Position numbers and translations under genes: made by a program. Below are positions 41,314 through 50,195 of a stretch of DNA of 51,311 bases, in pieces (within the stretch, counting starts at the first letter, position 1; each line of letters opens with the position of its first letter). The notes beneath the pieces are model-generated. The model was not told where the DNA came from. It ran no database searches and saw nothing but the letters and a program-made list of their open reading frames with translations. The DNA lies in the NCBI GenBank assembly GCA_026710545.1, contig JAPOQU010000032.1, forward strand, positions 1 to 51,311. Reading direction: 5' to 3'. Source of the DNA: Gammaproteobacteria bacterium. Lineage in GTDB: Bacteria; Pseudomonadota; Gammaproteobacteria; Eutrophobiales; Eutrophobiaceae.

Positions 41314-41773
41314 GAAATCCCGGCTTGCTCACTTTCAGAAGACTGCGGATGAAATGTGAGTAAGCCCCGGGACCCAGCGGCGCATCCATACCGAATATCT
41401 CGACTGCCGGGCCGGTTGTCCGTTCACCAGCTTTCCTGCGCCCGGTCTTTACCCAGGTCAAATACCCTTCCCAATGGTAGTTTTCGGTACGCGTGACTTC
41501 AAGGACCACGTCCCACACCCGTTTAGGCAGGGTATCCGGTTCTGAACTGCGCCGGATCACGCGATCCGGCCTGCGCTCGTTCAATTCAGCTTCCAGCGCG
41601 TCGCACAACGAGGCAATGACGGTGCTGTCCGTCTTTGGTTCGCCATGGCATGACAGCAGGATCGGCGCGCTATCGGCCGGGACTCCGCATGATACCAGCG
41701 CGGCGACAAGGAATGCCGCCAGGCGCGTGCCGTTGATGTAAAGCTGCAGGTCAGAAGATGAAGTCGGAAGCAT
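41273..41773 (-). CDS. Hypothetical exported protein, 3' end antisense to tRNA-Glu
   Basis: A 166-residue frame with a signal-peptide-like stretch (RLAAFLVAALVSCGVPADSA), then ILLSCHGEPKTDSTVIASLC and WDVVLEVTRTENYHWEGYLTW, a soluble part with sensible composition. I recognise no family. The last 14 or so residues (ASPRGVEPLLPP) are only the reverse of the tRNA-Glu gene, so the native end was probably lost, or the gene reads into the tRNA by chance. A start inside, near the signal peptide, is possible. Fair chance of being real. Confidence 0.5.
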   Translation of the reverse strand: MLPTSSSDLQLYINGTRLAAFLVAALVSCGVPADSAPILLSCHGEPKTDSTVIASLCDALEAELNERRPDRVIRRSSEPDTLPKRVWDVVLEVTRTENYHWEGYLTWVKTGRRKAGERTTGPAVEIFGMDAPLGPGAYSHFIRSLLKVSKPGFLASPRGVEPLLPP

Positions 41774-41945
41774 CCAGGTCGGTGATGTCGAAACCTGTCA
41801 GTATGATACTCCCGCCTTCATGATCAGCCAAGTCGATGACAAGACTTTTCCCCCGTTGCCCAGGAGTTCATCATCACCGCTGCTCTCTCTGATGATCGCC
41901 ACTTTATTATTTATCCCCGCAAGCGTTTCCAGCGCACATCAGTCT
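41751..41945 (-). pseudogene. C-terminal remnant of an RTX/cadherin-like adhesin with a frameshift
   Basis: The minus strand reads LAGINNKVAIIRESSGDDE then LLGNGGK in one frame and SLVIDLADHEGGSIILTGFD followed by ITDLDASDFIF-stop in the next. The two join at an A-run, and one extra base would restore a single frame. Such Asp/Gly-rich ends are common in large secreted RTX or VCBS proteins. Nothing of the long upstream part is left: in-frame stops appear before it and the gap to 42098 has no other gene. Family call from composition only. Confidence 0.4.
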
Positions 41946-42098
41946 CCACGACTGATGATCCCTGTGCTCGCTTGCCGGACACTATTATTCCGTTAATGCC
42001 TGCATTGTTACATAGCAGACATATATCAACGGCTGCCCGATTTCCTGTAATATGCTTTCCTGGCTGTCGATCAATTCATTAAAATTATTTGTATCAGT

Positions 42099-43133
42099 AT
42101 GGAGATCCTTGTTACCGGTTGCGCCGGGTTTATCGGCGCGGCATTATCCCGGCGGTTGCTGGAGACGGGTAATGAAGTAGTCGGGGTCGACAACCTGAAT
42201 GACTATTACGACCCCGGGTTAAAGCAGGACAGGCTGGCGTTGCTTTCGGATTTTGCGAATTTCAGTTTCAGGAAACTGGACATATCGGACAGGGAACAAA
42301 TGGAACACCTGTTCATGGAAATTGACCCCCGGCGAGTGGTCCACCTGGCCGCGCAGGCCGGTGTGCGCTACTCGATCAGCCATCCCCACAGCTACATCAG
42401 TGCGAATATTGCGGGGTTCCTGAATATCCTGGAAGGCTGCCGCGCCGCGGCAGTGGAACCCCTGGTGTACGCCTCGTCGAGTTCGGTTTATGGCGCCAAT
42501 GAGAATTTGCCTTTTTCGGAATCAGACCCGGCGCTGCACCCGGTTTCCCTGTACGGCGCAACCAAGCGCGCCAATGAACTGATGGCGCACAGCTACAGCC
42601 ACCTGTATGACCTGCCTGTGACCGGCCTGCGCTATTTCACGGTTTACGGTCCCTGGGGCAGACCGGATATGTCGCCCATCCTGTTTGCCGGGAAACTATT
42701 TGCCGGCGAACCGCTGCAGGTGTTCAACCGGGGAGAGCACCGGCGGGATTTTACCTATATCGACGACGTGGTGGAGGCAACGGTAAGGATAACGGACCGG
42801 GTCCCCGACAGGGATGCAGACTGGGACGGCGCCAGGCCCGACCCGGCAACCGGTCCGGCAAGGTGCCGGATTTATAACATCGGGAATCAAAACGCGGTCA
42901 ACCTCATGGATTATATTAAAATGCTTGAGCATGAAACCGGTAGGAAGGCAGTTCTTGAGTTTGTTGACGCTCAACCCGGTGACGTGCTTGATACCCTGTC
43001 GGATACGTCCAGGTTGCGGGATGATTTTGGCTTTGCGCCCGCCATGCCGCTGGAGCAGGGGATAAAACGGTTTGTTGAGTGGTACAAGAGGTATTATGGG
43101 GATGTATATTTGGGGTCAGAGCTTTTGCTCTGA
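42099..43133 (+). CDS. UDP-glucuronate 4-epimerase-like NAD epimerase
   Basis: A 344-residue extended SDR: ILVTGCAGFIGAALSRRLL, VDNLNDYYDPGLKQDRL, HLAAQAGVRYSI, YASSSSVYGAN, the Y-x3-K in SLYGATKRANE, and GLRYFTVYGPWGRPDM. The NDYYD and RYSI parts are those of UDP-GlcA 4-epimerases (CapI/LspL-like), giving UDP-galacturonate. It opens the surface-sugar operon. Its last codons (YLGSELLL) and stop come from a GGGGTCAGAG hairpin. Confidence 0.88.
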   Translation: MEILVTGCAGFIGAALSRRLLETGNEVVGVDNLNDYYDPGLKQDRLALLSDFANFSFRKLDISDREQMEHLFMEIDPRRVVHLAAQAGVRYSISHPHSYISANIAGFLNILEGCRAAAVEPLVYASSSSVYGANENLPFSESDPALHPVSLYGATKRANELMAHSYSHLYDLPVTGLRYFTVYGPWGRPDMSPILFAGKLFAGEPLQVFNRGEHRRDFTYIDDVVEATVRITDRVPDRDADWDGARPDPATGPARCRIYNIGNQNAVNLMDYIKMLEHETGRKAVLEFVDAQPGDVLDTLSDTSRLRDDFGFAPAMPLEQGIKRFVEWYKRYYGDVYLGSELLL

Positions 43134-43144
43134 CCCCAAATATA
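43105..43144. repeat. GGGGTCAGAG hairpin (copy 3)
   Basis: A perfect 18-bp stem TATATTTGGGGTCAGAGC with its complement and loop TTTT, overlapping the end of the epimerase gene and reaching to 11 bases before the next start. It reads in the same frame as copy 1 in the gene at 31985 and so gives almost the same tail. Confidence 0.9.
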
Positions 43145-43154
43145 ATGACGGCAG

Positions 43155-44441
43155 ATGAATAAAAACAGGAAAATCTCGGTTATCGGTATGGGCTACGTCG
43201 GTTTGCCGGTCGCCGTCGCGTTCGGGCGCCTGGGTGAGGTGATCGGTTTTGATATCGATGCGCGGCGGATTGCTGAACTGGAGCAAGGGAACGACAGCAC
43301 CGGTGAGGTTGCGGCGCAGGAATTATCCCCGGCCAGTGTTATCTTTACCACGGACAGCGGGCTGCTGGAGCAGGCCGATTTTCATATCATTGCCGTGCCG
43401 ACCCCGATTAACGACGCCAAAAACCCGGATATGGGGCCGTTGATCGCCGCCTCGGAAACTTTGGGCCGCGCCCTCAGGGGGGGTGATATCGTCGTCTATG
43501 AATCCACCGTCTATCCCGGCGCAACGGAGGAAATATGCGCTCCCATCCTGGAGCGGGAATCCGGCCTGGCGTGCGGGCAGGACTTTCACCTGGGTTATTC
43601 ACCGGAACGCATCAACCCGGGCGATAAGGAGCATACGTTCACCAGTATCGTCAAGATCGTATCGGCGCAGGACCGCGATGCGCTGGACGTCATCCGGCAG
43701 GTCTACGGGAGCGTGGTAACGGCGGGCGTTTACGAGGCGCCCTCCATCAAGGTGGCGGAGGCCACCAAGGTGGTGGAGAACATTCAAAGAGACGTCAATA
43801 TTGCCCTGATGAACCAGTTGGCGCTGATATTCGACAAGCTGGGTATCGACACCAACGACGTGCTGGATGCGGCCGGGACGAAATGGAATTTCCTGCCCTT
43901 TACGCCCGGCCTGGTAGGCGGTCACTGTATCGGCATCGACCCGTATTACATGGCATACCGGGCGGCCAGGAGCGGCTATATTCCGGATTTGATCCTCACC
44001 GCGCGCAATATCAATGACGGCCTGGGCAACTACATCGCCGCGCAGGTCGTGAAAACCATGCTGCAGGCGGGCCATTCACCCGAAAACAGTCTGGTTACCG
44101 TACTGGGAATGACCTTCAAGGAGGACGTGGGCGACACCCGTAATACCCGGGTAATCGATATCATCAATGAACTGGAACAGTTCAATGTACGGGTACAGGT
44201 CAATGACGTTTGTGCGGACCCTGATAAGGTCAGGACTGAATACGGGCTTGAACTGGTCGACCTGCAATCCCTGCAGCCGGCCAGGGCCGTGATACTGGCG
44301 GTGCCCCATGCTGTCTATCTTGAGAGTAACTGGGACCTGGTAGCGGCCTTGCTGGCGGATGGGAAAGGGATAGTCTATGACGTCAAGGGGAGACTGGATC
44401 GGGACTCTGCGCCGGACGCTGTTCAGGTGTTGAGACTGTGA
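43155..44441 (+). CDS. Nucleotide-sugar 6-dehydrogenase, WbpA/TviB-like
   Basis: A 428-residue UDP-sugar dehydrogenase: ISVIGMGYVGLPVAVAFG, VPTPINDAKNPDMGPL, VVYESTVYPGATEE, LGYSPERINPGDKEH, KVVENIQRDVNIALMNQ, the active-site Cys in GGHCIGIDPYYMA, and VLGMTFKEDVGDTRN. The family oxidises UDP-GlcNAc (WbpA) or UDP-GalNAc (TviB/WbpO). With WbpB/D/E-like genes downstream, UDP-GlcNAc is the likely substrate. Confidence 0.87.
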   Translation: MNKNRKISVIGMGYVGLPVAVAFGRLGEVIGFDIDARRIAELEQGNDSTGEVAAQELSPASVIFTTDSGLLEQADFHIIAVPTPINDAKNPDMGPLIAASETLGRALRGGDIVVYESTVYPGATEEICAPILERESGLACGQDFHLGYSPERINPGDKEHTFTSIVKIVSAQDRDALDVIRQVYGSVVTAGVYEAPSIKVAEATKVVENIQRDVNIALMNQLALIFDKLGIDTNDVLDAAGTKWNFLPFTPGLVGGHCIGIDPYYMAYRAARSGYIPDLILTARNINDGLGNYIAAQVVKTMLQAGHSPENSLVTVLGMTFKEDVGDTRNTRVIDIINELEQFNVRVQVNDVCADPDKVRTEYGLELVDLQSLQPARAVILAVPHAVYLESNWDLVAALLADGKGIVYDVKGRLDRDSAPDAVQVLRL

Positions 44442-44472
44442 TGGCCGGTGGTGGTATGGGGGGTACACGGAG

Positions 44473-45777
44473 ATGAACGTGGCGATGGCCGGCGCCGGTT
44501 ACGTGGGCCTGGTCTCAAGCGCCTGTTTTGCCGAGTTCGGCGCCAGCGTCACCTGTATTGATGTTGATTCCGACAGGATCGCCAGGCTCAGGGAAGGAGT
44601 GATTCCCATCTACGAACCCGGTCTGGCTGAACTGATCGGCAAGAACAGGGAACAGGGCAGGCTGTCGTTTCGGGAAGGCTATGACGAGACCATCGGGGAG
44701 TGTGACTTGGTGTTTATCGCGGTCGGGACGCCGGCGCGGCGCGGCGACGGGCACGCTGACCTGAAGCACGTATACCAGGCGGCAAGAGACATCGCGCCCT
44801 TGCTCGACGGGTATACGGTGATCGTGGACAAATCCACCGTGCCGGTGGGCACCGCGCGCAATGTGGAGCGCATCGTCAGGGAGGTGAACCCGGACGCGCA
44901 GTTTGATATTGCCGCCAATCCGGAGTTTCTGCGGGAGGGCGCGGCGTTGGCGGATTTCATGCGTCCGGACCGGGTGGTCATCGGAGTCGAGAGCCGGCGG
45001 GCGGAACAGGTTTTGCGTGAACTGTACCGGCCCCTGAATCTCATTGAGACGCCGATGATGGTGACCGACCTCGAAAGTGCCGAACTGATTAAGTACGCGG
45101 CCAACGCCTTTCTGGCCACGAAGATCAGTTTCATCAACGAGATATCCGCCCTCTGCGAAGCCGTGGGCGCCGACGTCCATGCCGTTGCCCGGGGCATCGG
45201 GCTGGATGGGCGTATCGGCAGGAAATTCCTGCACCCCGGACCTGGTTACGGCGGCTCCTGCTTTCCCAAGGATACCCGTGCGCTGGTGCGCATGGCACAG
45301 GAAAACAACACGGCCAGCCGTATCGTCGAAGCGGTGATGGAGGTGAACGAAGCGCAGAAAGCACGTATGACCGGCAAGATCCGCAACGCACTGGGCGGCA
45401 GTGAAAACGGCAGGACCCTGGCGGTGCTGGGGTTGTCCTTCAAACCTGAAACCGATGATATGCGGAATGCGCCGGCGCTGTCCATATTGCCCGAGCTGAT
45501 AGAAAACGGCGCCGCGGTTCACGCCCATGATCCCCAGGCCATGGCTGAGGCCAAAGCGCTGTTGCCTGACTCTGTCAGGTATTTTGACGAAGTCTACGCG
45601 GCAATGGCCGGTGTGGACGCGGTCGTGTTGATGACGGAGTGGAATGCTTACCGGGGTATGGACCTGGACCGGATCAGAAATACGATGAACGGTAACGTGT
45701 TCATCGACCTGCGCAACGTCTACGAGCCTGATGCGATGCGGTCGGCTGGTTTTGATTACCACTGTGTCGGGCGTTAA
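44473..45777 (+). CDS. ugd: UDP-glucose 6-dehydrogenase
   Basis: A 434-residue dehydrogenase of Ugd type: VAMAGAGYVGLVSSACFAE, IPIYEPGLAELI, VFIAVGTPARRGDGHADL, IVDKSTVPVGTARNVE, NPEFLREGAALADFM, active Cys in GPGYGGSCFPKDTRAL, and LGLSFKPETDDMRNAP. It makes UDP-GlcA, the substrate of the epimerase at 42099 and a possible donor for Agt at 10947. It starts 31 bases after the previous gene. Confidence 0.93.
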   Translation: MNVAMAGAGYVGLVSSACFAEFGASVTCIDVDSDRIARLREGVIPIYEPGLAELIGKNREQGRLSFREGYDETIGECDLVFIAVGTPARRGDGHADLKHVYQAARDIAPLLDGYTVIVDKSTVPVGTARNVERIVREVNPDAQFDIAANPEFLREGAALADFMRPDRVVIGVESRRAEQVLRELYRPLNLIETPMMVTDLESAELIKYAANAFLATKISFINEISALCEAVGADVHAVARGIGLDGRIGRKFLHPGPGYGGSCFPKDTRALVRMAQENNTASRIVEAVMEVNEAQKARMTGKIRNALGGSENGRTLAVLGLSFKPETDDMRNAPALSILPELIENGAAVHAHDPQAMAEAKALLPDSVRYFDEVYAAMAGVDAVVLMTEWNAYRGMDLDRIRNTMNGNVFIDLRNVYEPDAMRSAGFDYHCVGR

Positions 45778-45827
45778 TGCGCATTCACGTATGGCCGTGT
45801 GGATAAAAAGACGGGATTCTAACGAGT

Positions 45828-46829
45828 ATGACTGATCAGACACCGGCGCGCGTCGCCGTCATCGGCTGCGGTTACTGGGGCAGGAACCTGGTGCGCAACT
45901 TTTCCGGCCTGGGCGTGCTGGCCGCGGTCTGCGATACGGACCCGGGACTGGCGCGGCAGTTCGGTTCGCGCTACAACGTCGAAACGCCCGGGTTCGAAGA
46001 AGTGATCCGGGATCCGGGTATCGGCGCTGTTGCCATCGCCACGCCTGCCGTCACCCATTCGGCTATAGCAAAGCAGGCGTTATCGGCTGGGAAACACGTC
46101 TTTGTCGAGAAGCCCGTCGCCCTGGACGTCCACAGCGCTGAAGAGTTGAACGAGTTGTCGCAAAAACAGGGACGGGTGCTGATGGTGGGCCACCTGTTGC
46201 AGTATCACCCGGCTTTTGTAAGGTTGAAGGAACTGGTCGTGCAAGGCGAACTGGGCCGCCTGCGCCACATCTATTCCCATCGGCTGAACCTGGGCAAGGT
46301 CCGGCGCGAGGAGAACATACTCTGGAGCTTCGCGCCCCATGACGTGTCCATGATCCTGTCACTGGTCGGTGACGAACCCGACAGGGTTTCAGCCATCGGC
46401 AGCTTTTTTCTCCACTCGCAGGTAGCCGATGTGACCACCACCCATATGTCTTTTCCCGGCGGGGAGAATGCCCATGTGTTTGTCTCCTGGCTGCACCCGT
46501 ACAAGGAGCAGAAACTTGTTGTCGTGGGCGACGAGGGCATGGCGGTGTTTGACGATACCCTGGACTGGGAGCGGAAACTGCTGGTCTACAAGCATAAGAT
46601 AGTGTGGAAAAACGACCTGCCCACACCGGACAAGGCCAAGGCCGAAGCTGTTGACGTAACCCCGGCGGAGCCGCTACGGCAGGAACTGGTTCATTTCCTG
46701 GACTGCATTGCAGGAAAAACAGGCTGCCGCACTGACGGCAACGAGGGCATACGTGTGCTGAAGGTATTACAGGCTTCCGAACGGGACATCCGTGCGAATG
46801 CCGCTTATCATATGAATTACAAGAAATAA
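45828..46829 (+). CDS. Gfo/Idh/MocA oxidoreductase, WbpB/WlbA-like
   Basis: A 333-residue NAD oxidoreductase: [39 protein letters not shown], the catalytic EKPVAL, and [19 protein letters not shown]. In the pathway to diacetamido uronic acids this family (WbpB/WlbA) oxidises the 3-OH of UDP-GlcNAcA before transamination. It is followed by the matching N-acetyltransferase and aminotransferase, which supports the call. Confidence 0.88.
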   Translation: MTDQTPARVAVIGCGYWGRNLVRNFSGLGVLAAVCDTDPGLARQFGSRYNVETPGFEEVIRDPGIGAVAIATPAVTHSAIAKQALSAGKHVFVEKPVALDVHSAEELNELSQKQGRVLMVGHLLQYHPAFVRLKELVVQGELGRLRHIYSHRLNLGKVRREENILWSFAPHDVSMILSLVGDEPDRVSAIGSFFLHSQVADVTTTHMSFPGGENAHVFVSWLHPYKEQKLVVVGDEGMAVFDDTLDWERKLLVYKHKIVWKNDLPTPDKAKAEAVDVTPAEPLRQELVHFLDCIAGKTGCRTDGNEGIRVLKVLQASERDIRANAAYHMNYKK

Positions 46830-46849
46830 AACCGCAAATCCGACAGGAC

Positions 46850-47416
46850 ATGCCTGACTGTTTCATCCATGAGACCGCAATCGTTGACGGGAACTGCCGC
46901 ATCGGCAAGGGTACCCGCATCTGGCATTTCAGCCACGTCCTGGCCAATTCCGTGATAGGGGAGAATTGTGTCCTCGGACAGAATGTCATGGTAGGTCCTG
47001 ACGTCGTAATCGGCAACCGCTGCAAGATACAGAATAACGTCAGCATCTATAAAGGCATTACGCTGGAGGACGGTGTCTTCTGCGGCCCGTCCTGCGTGTT
47101 TACCAACGTGAACAACCCCCGGGCCGAAATCGAAAAGAAGGAGCAGTTCTCAGACACCAGGGTCAGGCAGGGCGCGACCATAGGCGCCAATGCCACCATC
47201 CTGTGCGGCATCGAACTTGGAGAATACAGTTTTATCGCGGCCGGGGCCGTGGTGACCCGGGACGTAACACCGTTTGCGCTGGTGGCGGGGGCGCCGGCAA
47301 AACAGGTGGGCTGGGTAGGCCATTACGGCGAGCGGCTGGGTGATGACCTGGTGTGCCCGAAGACGGGCAGGCAGTATTCATTGACTGCCAACGGCCTGCT
47401 GAAAGCCGGGGACTGA
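46850..47416 (+). CDS. Hexapeptide N-acetyltransferase, WbpD/WlbB-like
   Basis: A 188-residue left-handed beta-helix enzyme with hexapeptide repeats from about residue 14 ([60 protein letters not shown]) and the family [20 protein letters not shown]. WbpD acetylates the 3-amino group of UDP-GlcNAc3NA. It lies 20 bases after the oxidoreductase. Confidence 0.9.
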   Translation: MPDCFIHETAIVDGNCRIGKGTRIWHFSHVLANSVIGENCVLGQNVMVGPDVVIGNRCKIQNNVSIYKGITLEDGVFCGPSCVFTNVNNPRAEIEKKEQFSDTRVRQGATIGANATILCGIELGEYSFIAAGAVVTRDVTPFALVAGAPAKQVGWVGHYGERLGDDLVCPKTGRQYSLTANGLLKAGD

Positions 47417-47470
47417 CGGTTCATTCGTCATTGCATAAGCATGCGGAATAACAGATAAAGGGATGCCGGT

Positions 47471-48592
47471 TTGGCGCAACAACCCATAGCATTCATCGAC
47501 CTCAAGGCTCAGCAGCGGCGCCTTGGCGACAGGATACCCAGGGCCATTCAGAGGGTACTGGATCACGGTCAATTCATCATGGGGCCGGAGGTGCGGGAAC
47601 TGGAGGAGAAACTGTCGGAGTTCTCCGGGGCCGGACACGTTATTACCTGCGCCAGCGGCACGGATGCCCTGCTTATGGCCTTGATGGCCCACGGTACCGG
47701 TCCGGGTGATGCCGTTTTTGTTCCTTCGTTCACGTTTGTCGCCACTGCGGAGGCGGTTGCCCTGCTGGGGGCGACACCGGTTTTCGTCGATGTGGAGGCG
47801 GACAGTTTTCTGCTGGATGTGACCCGCCTCGATGCTGCGCTGGCAACGGCCACCCGAAGCGGCCTCAATCCCAGGGGAATCATCCCCGTAGACCTGTTCG
47901 GGCAGCCGGCCGATTACATGGAGATAAACCGCTTTGCCGGGCAGCATGGGTTGTTCGTTATCGGGGATGGCGCGCAGAGTTTTGGCGCGGAACTGGACGG
48001 CAACAGGGTTGGTGCGTTGACCCAGGTAACTGCCACCAGCTTTTTCCCGGCAAAACCACTCGGTTGTTACGGTGACGGAGGCGCGTTGTTCACGGATGAT
48101 GATGAACTTGCGGGAAAATTACGAAGCCTGCGGGTACACGGCAAAGGTACGGACAAGTACGATAATGTGAATATCGGTATCAACGGCAGGCTGGACACCA
48201 TCCAGGCTGCGATACTGCTGGAAAAGCTCTCGATATTCGAGAAAGAGATTGCCCTGCGCGACCAGGTTGCGAAAAGGTATGCAACGCTGCTTGAAAACCT
48301 TGTCGATGTTCCAGTGATTCGTCAAGGACGCACCTCTGTCTGGGCGCAATATACGATAACAACGGATCATCGGGATACGGTTGTGCAGGAATTGAAACGG
48401 CAAGGCATACCGAGCGCGGTCTATTACCCCGCGCCGTTGCACCGCCAGACTGCCTACGAGGGTTATCCCCGTGCGCCCGACCTGACGATTTCCGAATGCC
48501 TGCCCGCACGGGTATTGAGCCTGCCCATGCATCCATACCTGGAGGAGGAAGCGCAAAGCAGGATTTGCGATATCATCCGGCAAGCGTTGTAA
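47471..48592 (+). CDS. DegT/DnrJ/EryC1 aminotransferase, WbpE/WlbC-like
   Basis: A 373-residue PLP aminotransferase starting at TTG (no in-frame ATG near): AFIDLKAQQRRLGDRI, CASGTDALLMALMA, VPSFTFVATAEAVALLGATP, DLFGQPADYMEI, GDGAQSFGAEL, and the Lys in TSFFPAKPLGCYGDGG. It should install the 3-amino group. Together with genes from 43155 on it completes a UDP-GlcNAc(3NAc)A route. It is the only sugar-type aminotransferase in the window and not an AEP transaminase. Confidence 0.9.
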   Translation: MAQQPIAFIDLKAQQRRLGDRIPRAIQRVLDHGQFIMGPEVRELEEKLSEFSGAGHVITCASGTDALLMALMAHGTGPGDAVFVPSFTFVATAEAVALLGATPVFVDVEADSFLLDVTRLDAALATATRSGLNPRGIIPVDLFGQPADYMEINRFAGQHGLFVIGDGAQSFGAELDGNRVGALTQVTATSFFPAKPLGCYGDGGALFTDDDELAGKLRSLRVHGKGTDKYDNVNIGINGRLDTIQAAILLEKLSIFEKEIALRDQVAKRYATLLENLVDVPVIRQGRTSVWAQYTITTDHRDTVVQELKRQGIPSAVYYPAPLHRQTAYEGYPRAPDLTISECLPARVLSLPMHPYLEEEAQSRICDIIRQAL

Positions 48593-48670
48593 GAGTTTTC
48601 GATAAGTTCCTGTGGTCTGAGTCGATGCAGGAACTCAGTGACACCATCGTCTATACTGCTTTTGCTTATA

Positions 48671-49015
48671 TCAGATAAGCGGGAGCGCTTTTTCCAGGCG
48701 CCGAATTAATTCCGGGACGTCATCAACGATTGTCTTGTAAAGCAATTCATGATCAATCTGCCCATATTCATGGGCGAGGATATTACGTTGTCCGATGATT
48801 TCATGCCAGGGAATATCAGGCGTGGTTTCTCTTCCACTGGCTGAAACATGCCCTGCAGCCTCACCGATAATCTCCACCATTCTTTCCGCCGCTCTCAGCA
48901 AAATACGATTTCCGAGAAAAGCTGCAAGGTCATAATGTTCCATCATTTCAACAACTTCTCTGGCGGCTTGCAGCATGTCCCACAGGTAGGCGGCGTCCCT
49001 GTCTTCAAGCGGCAT
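48671..49015 (-). CDS. hepT: HepT-like toxin (DUF86/HEPN)
   Basis: A 114-residue HEPN protein with the R-x4-H-x-Y motif in RNILAHEYGQ and the helical LLRAAERMVEIIGEAAGHVS. HepT is the toxin of HepT/MntA systems; the partner nucleotidyltransferase AMPylates its Tyr. It overlaps the upstream MNT gene by 11 bases, the usual order. Confidence 0.9.
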   Translation of the reverse strand: MPLEDRDAAYLWDMLQAAREVVEMMEHYDLAAFLGNRILLRAAERMVEIIGEAAGHVSASGRETTPDIPWHEIIGQRNILAHEYGQIDHELLYKTIVDDVPELIRRLEKALPLI

Positions 49016-49628
49016 ACAATAACTCCATATCTTTTTCTATCTCACGGCGACGGTAGGGATTGTTTAAAATTGCCGGCGTTGCGATATCCACTTTACGACC
49101 GCCAAACAGGGAACTGAAGGCATTATTAATGGCAGTCATGCCTCCCAGGGAGGGCGCTTTGCCCTGTTCAAACTCAATCAGTAAATCGACATCACTTGAG
49201 GGGGTTAACTCGCCGCGAGCGGCAGATCCGAACAGTGCCAGTTGTTTGATATGGTAACGCCGTGCCAGTTGCGCCAATACAATGCGGGAAACCGGCGCGA
49301 GGCCGCCAGGCAATATAATGTCATCAGCATCGACTGCCGGATACAAGCCTTTAAGGTCAGCCGGCATGTCCCGAATGTAACCACTCGTCCGATAGCTCCC
49401 GGGCCGTATGATCACGTCGAGTCCCAATGCTTCCAGCGCTTTCAATATCTTGCCAATCTCGGCTGTTTCTTTGCCGCGCTCAAACTCAGACAAAAATCGT
49501 ATGCCAAGACCGGCGAGATCTCCTGCAGCCTTAAGAGATAATCCACAGCCTTTTCTGTGCCGGCGTACCAGGTTCCCCAAGTCTTCAGTATCTTGAACCC
49601 GACCGTAATGAACAGGGTTATCTGACAT
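49005..49628 (-). CDS. mntA: HTH-MNT fusion antitoxin
   Basis: A 207-residue protein. Residues 15 to about 75 form an XRE/HipB-like helix-turn-helix (LGNLVRRHRKGCGLSLKAAG, LAGLGIRFLSEFERGK). From about residue 125 a minimal nucleotidyltransferase follows (LALFGSAARGELTPSSDVDL, LIEFEQGK), with the GSxARG and the D-x-D pair intact. MntA antitoxins are usually just the second domain, so the DNA-binding half makes this a self-regulating version. An operator-like palindrome lies 16 bases upstream. Confidence 0.88.
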   Translation of the reverse strand: MSDNPVHYGRVQDTEDLGNLVRRHRKGCGLSLKAAGDLAGLGIRFLSEFERGKETAEIGKILKALEALGLDVIIRPGSYRTSGYIRDMPADLKGLYPAVDADDIILPGGLAPVSRIVLAQLARRYHIKQLALFGSAARGELTPSSDVDLLIEFEQGKAPSLGGMTAINNAFSSLFGGRKVDIATPAILNNPYRRREIEKDMELLYAA

Positions 49629-49643
49629 TTTTTAAACAATATA

Positions 49644-49661
49644 TTATCCCGATAAGGATAA
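49644..49661. promoter_or_regulatory. Operator-like palindrome before the HTH-MNT gene
   Basis: TTATCC-N6-GGATAA sits 16 bases upstream of the antitoxin start in an A/T-rich promoter area. It is the kind of site an XRE-type HTH would bind to repress its own operon. Confidence 0.5.
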
Positions 49662-49879
49662 AATATAATACAATTCGTTCGTAAGTCAACAAATAATATA
49701 CTGTACGGTATAGCAATTTGGGGCCGGAGTAAAAATTCGGTTAATCCGGCAGGCGATGTGGATATATTGCCCGTTATCGCTTGCGGCCAGCGGAATTTCA
49801 GGACTGGCGCTGGTAGTGGTAGGGGGGTGGAGAAACGACATAGAGTGGGGACAGGAATCCACCCCCCCTGGCGCCCTCG

Positions 49880-50010
49880 GGCATACAACATCCCGAATTC
49901 CATTCGACCGGTCAGACGGTGTTGTTTATTCTTGTTCATCCCGGACCGACCGCTGCTTGGTTTCCCTGTGGCAACGATGATTTTATCCGGCCCGGATAGA
50001 TTGAAAAGCA
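49880..50010. repeat. Direct repeat of about 130 bp, copy 1
   Basis: From GGCATACAAC to GATTGAAAAGCA this stretch repeats at 50763-50892 with about 85-90% identity by eye, including TCCCGAATTCCATTCG and GATTTTATCCGGCCCGGA. It ends directly before the small RNA promoter (50026). No protein frame is kept between the copies, so it appears to be non-coding or dead. Confidence 0.8.
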
Positions 50011-50025
50011 AAGAATCGTCTTGTC

Positions 50026-50054
50026 TTGACAAACAGCCTTTGCAAGACTATATT
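50026..50054 (+). promoter_or_regulatory. Strong sigma-70 promoter of the small RNA
   Basis: A perfect -35 TTGACA (50026-50031) and a -10 TATATT (50049-50054) are separated by 17 bases. A start at about 50061 (GTGAACATC) is predicted. This is the best promoter seen in the window. Confidence 0.75.
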
Positions 50055-50060
50055 TGACTT

Positions 50061-50183
50061 GTGAACATCAAAAGGGTGTAGTTCAGCTACGAGTTCATGC
50101 CACCTTTCGGGGTTTCCAGTCAAGTCTGGATATAGCCAAGAGCACCCAGTGAAAAGGCCCCGGTTCTCCGGGGCCTTTCTTTT
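50061..50183 (+). ncRNA. Structured small RNA, resembles C4 antisense RNA
   Basis: Between a strong promoter and a strong intrinsic terminator lies an RNA of about 123 bases with no protein frame of its own. An outer stem GGGTG/CACCC closes a multi-branched body with small stems GTAG-TTCA-GCTAC and CCAG-TCAAGT-CTGG and a CCTTTCGGGG turn. The ending CCAAGAGCACCC recalls the C4 antisense RNAs of phages P1/P4 and many proteobacteria; this is from memory. C4 RNAs block phage antirepressor translation, so a prophage trace would fit the decayed surroundings. Confidence 0.6.
50152..50183 (+). terminator. Intrinsic terminator of the small RNA
   Basis: GGCCCCGG-TTCT-CCGGGGCC followed by TTTCTTTT, with flanking A and T runs that extend the stem. 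A textbook Rho-independent terminator on the plus strand. Confidence 0.9.
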
Positions 50184-50195
50184 ATCCAGATGTCT

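Noticed and set aside
47471..48592. WbpE-like aminotransferase as the missing AEP transaminase
   Set aside because: It belongs to the DegT sugar-aminotransferase family and sits in the uronic acid operon.
49442..50032. A 196-codon minus-strand frame overlapping the HTH-MNT gene
   Set aside because: It overlaps the clear HTH-MNT gene in a different frame and otherwise covers a repeat.
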